Assembly (NCBI RefSeq): GCF_025137375.1
Contig: NZ_CP073720.1
Location: forward strand, 3,310,501 to 3,374,500
Length of the DNA stretch: 64,000 nt
Reading direction: 5' to 3'
Origin: Dactylosporangium fulvum
Lineage (GTDB): Bacteria > Actinomycetota > Actinomycetes > Mycobacteriales > Micromonosporaceae
The notes under the pieces were generated by a model, which ran no database searches, had not been told where the DNA came from, and saw nothing but the letters and a program-made list of their open reading frames with translations. This document shows positions 50,255 to 59,011 of the stretch, piece after piece; position 1 is the stretch's first letter, and every line of letters starts with the position of its first letter. The position numbers and the translations under genes were made by a program.

Positions 50255-51463
50255 CTACTTCCGCGTCAACGCGTCGACGTCCTCGGCCAGCGCCTTCGCG
50301 TGAGCGGAGAGGGCCTCGATCCGCCGGATGAAGCCAGCGATCGTCTCGTCCTCGAGGACGGAGCCATCTGCCCTACCGGCCGGGACGCGTTCTCGCCCCG
50401 CCTCCGCGCCGTTGACCAGGATGCCGACCTCGCTCCACGCTGCCAGCACGGCCTTCTGCTCGATGCCACCGGCCCCGTACAGTTCTTCCGCCTTCCAATA
50501 GGTGGTATCGGCGAAATCTTGGAACCGGGTCTGCGCGCTGGACGCCTTGAGCGACTCGTACCAAATATGTCCGGGAGCGTCCCACGCGTATCCACCGATG
50601 CCCGCTGCGGTCAGGTAGAACGCTCTGTTGGGGATGCCGGAGTTGATATGCACCCCACCGAAGTCACCCTCTTCTGTGTCCGGCAGCTTGACGAGTCGGC
50701 TCATGTGGTCAGGCTGCGGATCCTTGCCGAACAGCTTGTTGTCGAACGCCGTTCCCGGCGCCTTCATCGATCGTAATGCGTCCGCCTCGATGCCCGGGGT
50801 GAATACCTCAGGCCCGATCAGCCAGTCCGCCTCGGTTGCCGTCTGGTGCAGCGCACGCTGCTTGACCATTGCCCCGAAGGCGTCCGACAGTGACTCGTTC
50901 AGCGCCCCCGACTCATCATGATATTCCAGGCCGGCCGTATGCTCGGTGACCCCGTGCGCCAGTTCATGGGCGATCACGTCGAGGGATCCGGTGAAGTCAG
51001 TGAAGATTATTCCGTCCCCGTCGCCGAATACCATCTCCTGCCCGTCCCAGAACGCGTTGTTGTAGTTCGTTCCGCGATGGACATATCCTTGTAGCCGCAT
51101 GCCTCGATCATCGATCGAGTCGCGATGGAACACCTCGTTGTAAAAGTCGCGAGTCGCGCCGAGTCCATCGAAAGCACGGTTGACGGACGCATCGGCGACG
51201 GGTGGATCGGACTCCGACCTCACCAACTCGGCAAGCGGCAGGAACGTACCGCTTCGGCAGTCGAAGATTGTTCGGCGGCCGTTGGCGGGGGCAACGGCGG
51301 AGCCCGCGAAGCTTGCCCGCACGGCTCGCCCTCCCCGCAGTTGGGCAGTGGTCACCAGGGTGTTCAAGGCGGCTCGGCGGATGTCTTCCTCGCCGCTTTC
51401 GAGGAGCTTCTGCAACAGGTAGGGAGGCGTGATGCAGTTCAGGCGGTGGTGAGTCCTGGACAT
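50255..51463 (-). CDS. Protealysin-like M4 metalloprotease
   Basis: A 402-aa thermolysin-family protease without signal peptide. The short N-terminal propeptide (LNCITPPYLLQKLLESGEED) is of the protealysin type. Zn site HELAHG with the downstream Glu in GALNESLSDAFG; the substrate-binding HINSGIPNRAFYLTA is also intact. The C-terminal 50 residues form a helical extension (SAHAKALAEDVDAL). GAGG precedes the ATG. Forms an operon with the emfourin gene. Confidence 0.94.
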   Translation of the reverse strand: MSRTHHRLNCITPPYLLQKLLESGEEDIRRAALNTLVTTAQLRGGRAVRASFAGSAVAPANGRRTIFDCRSGTFLPLAELVRSESDPPVADASVNRAFDGLGATRDFYNEVFHRDSIDDRGMRLQGYVHRGTNYNNAFWDGQEMVFGDGDGIIFTDFTGSLDVIAHELAHGVTEHTAGLEYHDESGALNESLSDAFGAMVKQRALHQTATEADWLIGPEVFTPGIEADALRSMKAPGTAFDNKLFGKDPQPDHMSRLVKLPDTEEGDFGGVHINSGIPNRAFYLTAAGIGGYAWDAPGHIWYESLKASSAQTRFQDFADTTYWKAEELYGAGGIEQKAVLAAWSEVGILVNGAEAGRERVPAGRADGSVLEDETIAGFIRRIEALSAHAKALAEDVDALTRK

Positions 51464-51535
51464 GGAACACCTCGAGTGTGTAGTCGGGACTAGGCAGAGC
51501 CTCTACCCGTTCAGTGGATGGTTTCTGTGTTCAGG

Positions 51536-52849
51536 TCAGACGCTCGCAGCTACGCGCGTCAGTGGCTTGCCGCCGTTGAGGTACTGGTAGAGGCGTGGGA
51601 CGTGGTCTGGGAACTTGTCGGCGTTCAGCAGGATGTATGGGGCGGCGGTCTCGGTTTTCGGGCCGCGCTTGCGGTCTTTCCTCTGCTTGCGTTCGATGCC
51701 CTGCAGGTAGTGGTCGGCCAGCAGGTGTCCCCATGCCCGCTTCCGCTTGTAGCGCGGGCCGTCGATCCGGACGCCTCGCTTGGCCGGGTCTGGCGCCAGC
51801 ACGCCGAGCCGAGCGACGATGTCGAATTCGTTGCCGTAGCTTTCGATCCACGGGACCGGCGTGCCCTGATGGGTCGTGACGTAGCACATCGTGGTCGCGC
51901 AGTTGGCGAAGCAATAGACCTCGAGCTTGGCGATCTCGCTCGGTTCCAGTGGGTCGAAATCGGCGAGATCCAGCGGTGTGTCGTCGGGATAGACCGGCTC
52001 GGGTTCGACCGCGCGAAACGCCCTTGCCCGACGTTCACCCAGCCGCTGCATGTACCGGAGCACCACGCTGGCGATGATCGTCCCCTGTGAGTGCGCGATG
52101 AGCACCACGCGTGTCCTTCGTGGATCTTTCAGTGCGTCGTACACCACGGGGAAGGTCTTGGTTGCCGCCTCGCTGATGCGGGTCCAGTCCCACGCCTTGT
52201 CCAGCGCGCACTCGAGCAGGTCCTCGGCAAGTCCGCCGGTCGAGTTCTGAATCAGCGTGATCGGGCGGTGGAAGAGGTCGGCCAGGTAGGCCGCGTTCAG
52301 CTGCGCCAGCGCGTCGTTGGTCATGATGCCGTTGACGAAGAGCCATGCCTCGTCGGGATATGAGGTGTAGCTGTTGTTGTGGTCACCGCGCTGCAGGACA
52401 AGCGAGGGGTGCCAGAACAACCGCTCCACGATCGACGGGAGCAGCGGCGGGGTGAACGACGGCGGCGTTGCTGGCACCGACGGGACGACGACGTCGGCGA
52501 CGAAGCCGAGCACGCGAGCTGGCCGCCACACGTCGAGCAGCCCGAACTCCGAGTAGCGGTGGTGCGGTGGCAGCCAGGTCCACGGAAGCCCGAGCAGCGA
52601 CGAGAGATACGCGGGTGGGATGCTGAGGGCATCGAGGACGCCGCCGAGCAGGTCATTCCACGCTCGCCCACCGATCACATACGACCGGTCCGTCCGGATC
52701 GCCTCCGCCGCCTCGGTCGGCCTGGCCGCGCGGGCTCGCCGCACGGCTGCCGCAGCGTCGACTCTTCCGTTGCCGAACCACTCGCTCGCGCCGTCGGCAT
52801 CATGAGTGCCCTTGGCGAATCCGCCGGCGCTCTTCTCGTTGATGCTCAT
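51536..52849 (-). CDS. Alpha/beta hydrolase with subtilase-derived N-terminus
   Basis: A 437-aa protein. A lipase-type nucleophile elbow AHSQG lies in VVLIAHSQGTIIASVV; the acid and His cannot be fixed by eye. The first 45 residues do not belong to the hydrolase: GTHDADGASEWFGNGRVDAA followed by AAVRRARA is the typical C-terminal end of S8 subtilases (DANGHSPWYGFGRVDAAAAV type). The gene therefore looks like a hydrolase fused to, or cut out from, a subtilase. No signal peptide. ATG 52849 with GGAG upstream. Confidence 0.75.
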   Translation of the reverse strand: MSINEKSAGGFAKGTHDADGASEWFGNGRVDAAAAVRRARAARPTEAAEAIRTDRSYVIGGRAWNDLLGGVLDALSIPPAYLSSLLGLPWTWLPPHHRYSEFGLLDVWRPARVLGFVADVVVPSVPATPPSFTPPLLPSIVERLFWHPSLVLQRGDHNNSYTSYPDEAWLFVNGIMTNDALAQLNAAYLADLFHRPITLIQNSTGGLAEDLLECALDKAWDWTRISEAATKTFPVVYDALKDPRRTRVVLIAHSQGTIIASVVLRYMQRLGERRARAFRAVEPEPVYPDDTPLDLADFDPLEPSEIAKLEVYCFANCATTMCYVTTHQGTPVPWIESYGNEFDIVARLGVLAPDPAKRGVRIDGPRYKRKRAWGHLLADHYLQGIERKQRKDRKRGPKTETAAPYILLNADKFPDHVPRLYQYLNGGKPLTRVAASV

Positions 52850-53236
52850 GTCCGCACTCCGGGAGTTCCGCGTTCGTCGCAGCCACGCCTGGAACGGGCT
52901 CCTCACACCGGCATGGTCCGGTGCTGAGCACTTGCTACCCCAGACCCGTCCCGCCAACCGCACCCGCCGAACCGTAGCGGATCTGCGACGCTCGCAACCC
53001 TGTGAGGAGTCGCTCGGTGGGGGATGTCTGAGGGTGGTTGAAACCCGGGCACCGCGCTGGCTGCGGCGGTGTCGCCCTTCGACATGGCACACGCCGCGAT
53101 TGCCGGGCACTGTGGAGGTATTGGGACAGGACCTTCGGCCGGCTCGAACAGCCCGGGACGTCGCACCCGGGTTGCCCGGTGGACCGTCAATCCGCTGCTC
53201 CGGCGTGATCACGTCTGGACCGAGGAGCAACACGTC
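52850..53236. other. Divergent intergenic region
   Basis: About 390 bp between the divergent hydrolase and subtilase genes. It should contain both promoters, but I could not assign -35/-10 boxes with confidence. Long frames cross it on both strands without protein-like content. Confidence 0.4.
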
Positions 53237-54658
53237 GTGGCGAGCTATGGCGTAGGCCGCCGGGGCGTACTCATCGAGCTCAACCTCTCCGCGGGCGTTG
53301 AGCCCGACGATGTCTTTGCCCGGTTCCGCGAGGCATACCGGGCGAGACTGCCCGACGTGCGGGATCCCGAACGGCTGTCGGCCAGGTACGTGCGGGCAGT
53401 GCTGGACCGTGAGCAGTTGCGTCGCCTGGTCGGCGCCGATCATGCGGCCGCTCCGCGTCCGCCATTGCTGCCGTTCGTGGTGCGGATCTGGCCCGACTAC
53501 GTGGTGGAAGCTCATGTCGATCGCTCGATCTCCACGGTGAAGGCCGACGCGGCCGGCCGTACCTACGCCGCGACCGGAAGCGGTGTCGCGTGGGGTGTGG
53601 TCGACAGTGGCATCTGCCGCGATCACCCGCACTTCGCCGGCGGAACTCTGACCGACCCTGCCGTGATGATGCTGCACCGTGATTTCACCTACCTCGTGCG
53701 GGGCGATCCGACACCGTCGAAGTTCGATCCGGCTGATGCGCTGGTCGACCCGAGTGGGCACGGGACCCACGTGGCGGCGATCATCGCCGGTGCCGCCCCG
53801 CGCGCGTCAGTACCGCACATCGCCTGCCAGCAGTGGACACCGTGGGGCGGCGACCAGGACATGGTCGGATGGACCACCCGGGAGCTTGAGGCGCACCGCA
53901 CCCTGTCGGGCATCGCGCCGCTGGGCCTGTTGGTCAGCCTCCGGGTCCTGCTTGAGGACGGAACAACCACGTCCAGCGCGGTCATCAAAGCCCTCGACCA
54001 CGTCCGCGAGGTCAACGCCGGCGGGAGTAATTTGCGTATCCACGGGGTCAACCTTTCGCTCGGACTGGTCTACCAGCCGCGGGAGTACGCCGCGGGGCAG
54101 AGCCCGCTGTGCCGCGAAGTCAATCTCCTGGTCGGCACCGGCGTGGTCGCCGTGGTCAGCGCCGGCAACAACGGCGCGGCCACCGCCGATCCGTTCTCCG
54201 GCGGGGATCCCCGCGCCTCGCTGGCCACCATCGCCGATCCCGGCAACGCGGACCGAGCCGTCACCGTGGGCAGCACCCATCGCGACAGTCCTCACACCAA
54301 CGGTGTCAGCTTCTTCTCCTCCAAGGGGCCCACGCTCGACGGGCGGCCCAAGCCTGATTTGGTCGCGCCCGGCGAGCGGATCACCTCCGCCGCGGTCGCC
54401 GGCTTCCGGGCCCGCAGCCGCGACCTGGCTCAGCTCAGCGACGCCGACCCCTGCTACATCGAGGACTCCGGCACGTCACAGGCAGCTCCGCACGTGTCCG
54501 GCGCGATCGCGGCGTTCCTGTCCGCTCGCCCGGAATTCAAGGGACAACCCGACTGGGTCAAAAAGCGTTTCTGCGACAGCGCCACCCCGCTGGGGCGCCA
54601 CCAGTTCTTCGAAGGCGCCGGCCTGCTCGACCTGATGCGCGTGTTGTCCGACATCTAA
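53237..54658 (+). CDS. S8 family subtilisin-like serine protease
   Basis: About 473 aa. The triad is intact: Asp in GVAWGVVDSGI, His in SGHGTHVAAIIAG, Ser in SGTSQAAPHVSGA; oxyanion Asn in VSAGNNG. No signal peptide is visible from the GTG at 53237 (GAGGAG upstream) or from earlier in-frame starts, so it seems cytoplasmic or non-classically exported. The first 110 residues may be a pro-region. Followed after 15 bp by an alpha/beta hydrolase gene. Confidence 0.9.
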   Translation: MASYGVGRRGVLIELNLSAGVEPDDVFARFREAYRARLPDVRDPERLSARYVRAVLDREQLRRLVGADHAAAPRPPLLPFVVRIWPDYVVEAHVDRSISTVKADAAGRTYAATGSGVAWGVVDSGICRDHPHFAGGTLTDPAVMMLHRDFTYLVRGDPTPSKFDPADALVDPSGHGTHVAAIIAGAAPRASVPHIACQQWTPWGGDQDMVGWTTRELEAHRTLSGIAPLGLLVSLRVLLEDGTTTSSAVIKALDHVREVNAGGSNLRIHGVNLSLGLVYQPREYAAGQSPLCREVNLLVGTGVVAVVSAGNNGAATADPFSGGDPRASLATIADPGNADRAVTVGSTHRDSPHTNGVSFFSSKGPTLDGRPKPDLVAPGERITSAAVAGFRARSRDLAQLSDADPCYIEDSGTSQAAPHVSGAIAAFLSARPEFKGQPDWVKKRFCDSATPLGRHQFFEGAGLLDLMRVLSDI

Positions 54659-54673
54659 CCGATCGGAAGAACC

Positions 54674-55996
54674 ATGGGCAACGATGGTCAGAGTGTCGGC
54701 GACCGACGCGGCGGACTGGCCTACTACGAACTGGAGTTCGCCGACGACGGCGCCGTGGCGCGAGACACCGGACTCCGGGCCGCGGTAACGGCCGGTCAGG
54801 TCGACGACGTCTTCGTCTTCTGCCACGGCTGGAACAACGGCGCCGATTCGGCCCGGCGCCTCTACACCACGATGGTCGACCTCCTCGCCGACGGTCTTGC
54901 CCGCCATACGCCGGACAAGGGCGCCCGCACCGCGGTCACCGGCGTCTTCTGGCCGTCCCTGCTCTTCCCCGAAGACGACCCGACCACCGGCCGACCGGCC
55001 TCAGCTCCCCGCCCGACCGGCGGCGAACTCGCCGCCGGCTTGGAACCGGCATTCCCCGGCAACAAGGACAACCTGGCGCGCATCGGCGTCCTCCTCGACG
55101 ACAAGGGTGGTAGCGACCGGCTCGCCGAATTCCACGAGCGCGCCAAGAAGCTGCTGACCACGCCGAACCTGGACGCGGGTGAGGATTCAGGGGAGAGGGC
55201 CGCCGCCGAGCTACCCACTGAAACCGTCATCACCTACTACTCGGGCTGGTCCCGCGTCGACGGCCAGGCCGCGCCGGGACTGGCCGACCCGGTCGAAGGC
55301 CTGTGGGAGGGCGCCCGCGAGGTGCTGCGCACCCTGAGCTACTACGAGATGAAAAACCGGGCCGGCCAGGTCGGACGTGGAGGGCTCGGCCCCTTCCTGT
55401 CCACCCTGGCCACCCCGGACGGCTGCCGTCCGCGGGAACACCTGCTCGGTCACAGCTTCGGCGCCCGGCTCGTGGCGTACGCGCTGTCCGGACTGGCCGA
55501 CGGACTGGTCGACGGCGCCAGTCCGGTCAAGTCCCTCTTCCTGATCCAGGGAGCGTTTTCGCACTTCTCGTTCAACGACGTGCTGCCTTTCGACCCGGGC
55601 CGTGGTGGCGCGCTGTCCTGCTACCGGAACCGAGTCGACGGGCCGCTGCTGTCCACCTTCTCCGCGCACGATCGCGCCGCCGGGTGGTGGTACCCGCTGG
55701 CCAGCATGCTCAAGCGACAGGATGCCAGCAGCCAGGCCGATCTGCTGTACCGCTGGGGCGCGATGGGCGCCGACGGCTACCAGGTCGACACCGCGAGCCG
55801 GGTCCGCCTCGCCGAAGAGGGCTTCCCGTACGGCTTCACCACCGGAGGGTTCTACCGGCTCGACGCCAACTCGGTCATCAGTACCCTCCAGTCGCCGTTC
55901 TCCGGCGCGCACAGCGACATCTGCCACCCCGAAGTGGCCTGGGCGGCCATGGCGGCGGCCGATCTGGCAGGGGAGCATCAGCGTCCGGCCCGGTAG
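54674..55996 (+). CDS. Alpha/beta-fold hydrolase
   Basis: A 440-aa hydrolase. FVFCHGWNNGADSA is the HG oxyanion region; the nucleophile elbow is LLGHSFGARLVAYAL; HSDICHPEVAWA near the C-terminus can supply the His. No signal peptide. Probably co-transcribed with the subtilase. The substrate is unknown. The same protease-plus-hydrolase association recurs in the N-terminus of the gene at 51536. Confidence 0.82.
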   Translation: MGNDGQSVGDRRGGLAYYELEFADDGAVARDTGLRAAVTAGQVDDVFVFCHGWNNGADSARRLYTTMVDLLADGLARHTPDKGARTAVTGVFWPSLLFPEDDPTTGRPASAPRPTGGELAAGLEPAFPGNKDNLARIGVLLDDKGGSDRLAEFHERAKKLLTTPNLDAGEDSGERAAAELPTETVITYYSGWSRVDGQAAPGLADPVEGLWEGAREVLRTLSYYEMKNRAGQVGRGGLGPFLSTLATPDGCRPREHLLGHSFGARLVAYALSGLADGLVDGASPVKSLFLIQGAFSHFSFNDVLPFDPGRGGALSCYRNRVDGPLLSTFSAHDRAAGWWYPLASMLKRQDASSQADLLYRWGAMGADGYQVDTASRVRLAEEGFPYGFTTGGFYRLDANSVISTLQSPFSGAHSDICHPEVAWAAMAAADLAGEHQRPAR

Positions 55997-56303
55997 CTCA
56001 CGATGCCCGCGGACAGCACCCGTATCAGCAATCCGCAGCCGCCGCACCGGCGTGGCGCGTGACGGCGAGATAATGTCGGAGGCGTAGGTCCCCGCCGGTG
56101 CATCGGCGGCGTCGACGAATCGGCTGTGTCCGACGCACCGCGCGGCGAGTCTTCGCACAGCGTGAAGCACCATCAACCAAAGCGTTGCTCAGGTGGGATG
56201 ACAATCTCGCCACGCTCGTGGACCCGGAACCCCGGGCCACCTTCCTCGAATCGGCGGTCGGTGTCCAGCCCGCCGCAGGAAACCTTGGAAGAAGTGAAGA
56301 CCC
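55997..56303. other. Intergenic stretch without supportable gene
   Basis: About 300 bp before the GH5 fragment. No convincing promoter, hairpin or coding frame was found. Confidence 0.4.
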
Positions 56304-56450
56304 ATGCCACACAACGCCAGAACGCCGCTACGCACCGAAGGTGGCAGGATCGTCGACGCGGACGGCAACGAAGCGCTCATCACCGGCGTGAACTGGTTCG
56401 GCCTGGAAATCGACACGTTCGCCCCGCACGGCCTCCACAAGCGCTGCTGA
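56304..56450 (+). pseudogene. GH5 cellulase N-terminal fragment
   Basis: A 48-codon frame: LRTEGGRIVDADGNEALITG, then VNWFGLEIDTFAPHGL matches the start of family 5 glycoside hydrolases (strand with GVNWFG and the HGLW region), then stops at KRC. Catalytic residues are missing. It stands 180 bp before the GH9 gene, suggesting a former cellulase pair. Confidence 0.75.
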
Positions 56451-56630
56451 GCACGCACTTGGCGCCCCGGCTGGCGGTGCCGGTGCCGGCCTGACCAGCA
56501 CGGTGCATCCGAGCCTGCCTGACTCGCGGTCCCGTGCCCCGGCGGCCACCGCTGCCGAAGAGGCCGGGAAAGCTCTCCACGTTACGAGGAACTGGTCAGC
56601 ACGCAGAGCCGTGCAGCGGAGGCTGGAACC

Positions 56631-58871
56631 ATGGCACAGGAGTCGAGAGAACAAGTCTTCAACGGATGTTTCAACGACAACGACACCGCTGGCTGGTTCG
56701 CTGCCGGTGGCGCCGGCGTGCAGATGTCCGCCGTTGACGGGAAACTGCGCGTGCAGGTGCCAGGCGGCACGTCGAACAAGTTCGACGTCATCGTCGGTCA
56801 GAACGACATCGCGCTGCGAAACGGGAAGGAGTACACGCTCTCGTTCACCGCCTCGGCCAGTGAGCCGGTGACGGTCGGGGTTCGAGCCCAGGTCCAAGTC
56901 GACCACACGTTCCCCGGAACGTTCGAAAACAGCGACGTCAACGTCACCCCGAGCCAACAGCAGCACCAGTTCACGTTCGTGTGCACCCTCGACAACACCG
57001 ACAACGGCCAGCTCGCGTTCCAGTTCGGTGGCCACCCGAACGACTGCACCTTCTTCCTGGACGACGTGTCACTTGTCGGCGGCGATCCGGTGCGGCCCTC
57101 GGTGCCGGACACCGGCCCACGGGTGCGGGTGAACCAGGTCGGCTACCTGCCGTTCGGGCCGAAGCGGGCCACCGTCGTGACCGACGCCCCCGAACCGATT
57201 CCCTGGCGTGTGACCGACAGTGCCGGGAACCGTGTCGCGTCGGACTCCTCGACGCCCCGCGGGGAGGATCCGTCCTCCGGACAGAAGGTCCACACGGTCG
57301 ACTTCAGCGATCTGACACAGCCCGGCATCGGGTACAAACTGAGCGCTGCAGGGGAGGACAGCATCCCGTTCGACATCTCCGATTCCCTCTACGACCGGTT
57401 GCGCTCCGATGCCCTGCACTTCTTCTACCTTCAACGCAGCGGCATCGACATCAGGGCGGACCTGGCGCCCGGCCCCAAGTACGTCCGGCCGGCCGGACAC
57501 ATCGGCGTCCCACACGACCCGCATGACGGCGTCCCACCCAACCAGGGCGACAAGGACGTGCCCTGTCAGCCGGCGGTGTGCGACTACACGCTCGACGTGC
57601 AGGGCGGCTGGTACGACGCGGGCGACCACGGCAAGTACGTGGTCAACGGCGGCATCGCCGTCTACCAACTGCTCAGCCAGTTCGAGCGGGCGATGCATCG
57701 GACTGTGAACGGGGCGGTGCCGGAAGCGCTGCGCGACGGCGGCCTGCGTGTTCCCGAGCGCGGCAACGGCGTGCCGGACATTCTCGACGAGGCACGCTGG
57801 GCGTTGGAGTTCCTGCTGCGTATGCAGATCCCCGCCGGTATGCCCTTCGCGGGAATGGCACACCACAAGGTGCACGACGACAAGTGGACCGATCTGCCGT
57901 GCGCCCCCCACGCGGATCCACAGCGGCGTGAGCTGCACCCACCGTCGACAGCGGCGACGCTCAACCTCGCCGCGGTCGCCGCGCAGGCCGCCCGGCTGTA
58001 CGACCGCTTTGACAACGCCTTCGCCGACGGCTGCCTGGCCGCAGCTCGTACCGCCTGGACGGCCGCGCAGGCCCACCCGGCGATGTTCGCCAGCCCCGAG
58101 GACAGCAGCGGCGGCGGCCCGTACGACGACGACAACGTGGATGACGAGTTCTACTGGGCGGCCGCCGAGCTGTTCCTCACCACCGGCGAGGACACCTATC
58201 TCGACGCGCTGCGGGTCTCGCCGTACCGGACCGGTGATGCGTTCGGCACCAGCGGGTTCGACTGGAAGTACGTCGCCGGGCTCGGCCGGCTCGACCTGGC
58301 GACCGTGACCGGGAGCAAGCCGCTGCCCGACGCCGATCGGGACTTCGCCCGCGCCTCGGTACGGGCCGCCGCTGATCGGTATCTCGCGGCAGTACGAGAC
58401 CATCCGTACGGGGTGCCGCTCACCGACGGCGAGTACATCTGGGGCTCCAACAGCGTGGCGCTCAACAAGCTCGTCGTCATGGCCACCGCGTTCGACCTGA
58501 CGGGTGACACGATGTACCGCGACGGTGTGCTGGAAGGGCTGGACTACATCTTCGGCCGCAACGCCCTCAACCAGTCCTACGTGACCGGGTACGGCGAGCA
58601 ACACTCGAAGAACCAGCACAGTCGCATCTACGCCCACCAGAGAGATCCGAACTTCCCACCGCCACCACCGGGTGCGATCGCCGGCGGCCCGAACACCGGA
58701 CTGCAGGATCCGAAGGCGAGAAAGACACTCGTCGGCACGCAGAAGGGGGCTCCGCTGCCCAAGCCACAGTTCTGCTATCTCGACGACATCATGTCGTGGT
58801 CGACCAACGAAGTCGCCATCAACTGGAATGCGGCGCTGTCGTGGGTGACCTCGTTCGCAGCCGATCTGTAG
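56631..58871 (+). CDS. GH9 endoglucanase with N-terminal CBM4/9-like domain
   Basis: A 746-aa cellulase. Order: carbohydrate-binding module of the CBM4/9 type (about 5-150, ending FFLDDVSLVGG), Ig-like CelD-N domain (about 163-255, starting RVRVNQVGYLP), GH9 catalytic domain. Catalytic Asp residues lie in GGWYDAGDHGKYV (Asp329/332) and the proton-donor Glu in STNEVAINWN (Glu727). The His-Arg motif near 660 is modified (HSRIYAHQRD). There is no signal peptide at the ATG (GGAGG 8 nt upstream), although cellulases of this type are normally secreted; a lost leader or non-classical export is possible. Confidence 0.93.
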   Translation: MAQESREQVFNGCFNDNDTAGWFAAGGAGVQMSAVDGKLRVQVPGGTSNKFDVIVGQNDIALRNGKEYTLSFTASASEPVTVGVRAQVQVDHTFPGTFENSDVNVTPSQQQHQFTFVCTLDNTDNGQLAFQFGGHPNDCTFFLDDVSLVGGDPVRPSVPDTGPRVRVNQVGYLPFGPKRATVVTDAPEPIPWRVTDSAGNRVASDSSTPRGEDPSSGQKVHTVDFSDLTQPGIGYKLSAAGEDSIPFDISDSLYDRLRSDALHFFYLQRSGIDIRADLAPGPKYVRPAGHIGVPHDPHDGVPPNQGDKDVPCQPAVCDYTLDVQGGWYDAGDHGKYVVNGGIAVYQLLSQFERAMHRTVNGAVPEALRDGGLRVPERGNGVPDILDEARWALEFLLRMQIPAGMPFAGMAHHKVHDDKWTDLPCAPHADPQRRELHPPSTAATLNLAAVAAQAARLYDRFDNAFADGCLAAARTAWTAAQAHPAMFASPEDSSGGGPYDDDNVDDEFYWAAAELFLTTGEDTYLDALRVSPYRTGDAFGTSGFDWKYVAGLGRLDLATVTGSKPLPDADRDFARASVRAAADRYLAAVRDHPYGVPLTDGEYIWGSNSVALNKLVVMATAFDLTGDTMYRDGVLEGLDYIFGRNALNQSYVTGYGEQHSKNQHSRIYAHQRDPNFPPPPPGAIAGGPNTGLQDPKARKTLVGTQKGAPLPKPQFCYLDDIMSWSTNEVAINWNAALSWVTSFAADL

Positions 58872-59011
58872 GCAATCCGGGGCGAGGTACCTTCACTGGG
58901 AAGGGCCGCAACGACGGCGCGCAACTTCTCGGATGGTGCCGGGCGGCGAAGCGCGAACCAGCCTCCGCAACGGTGACAGATCGACGCCTTACGGTTTGAG
59001 GCGAAGTAGTC

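Noticed and set aside
52850..53770. Extending the alpha/beta hydrolase upstream to a 744-residue protein
   Set aside because: The extra 300 residues are low-complexity and antisense to the subtilase start; the ATG at 52849 has a ribosome-binding site and begins the recognisable sequence.
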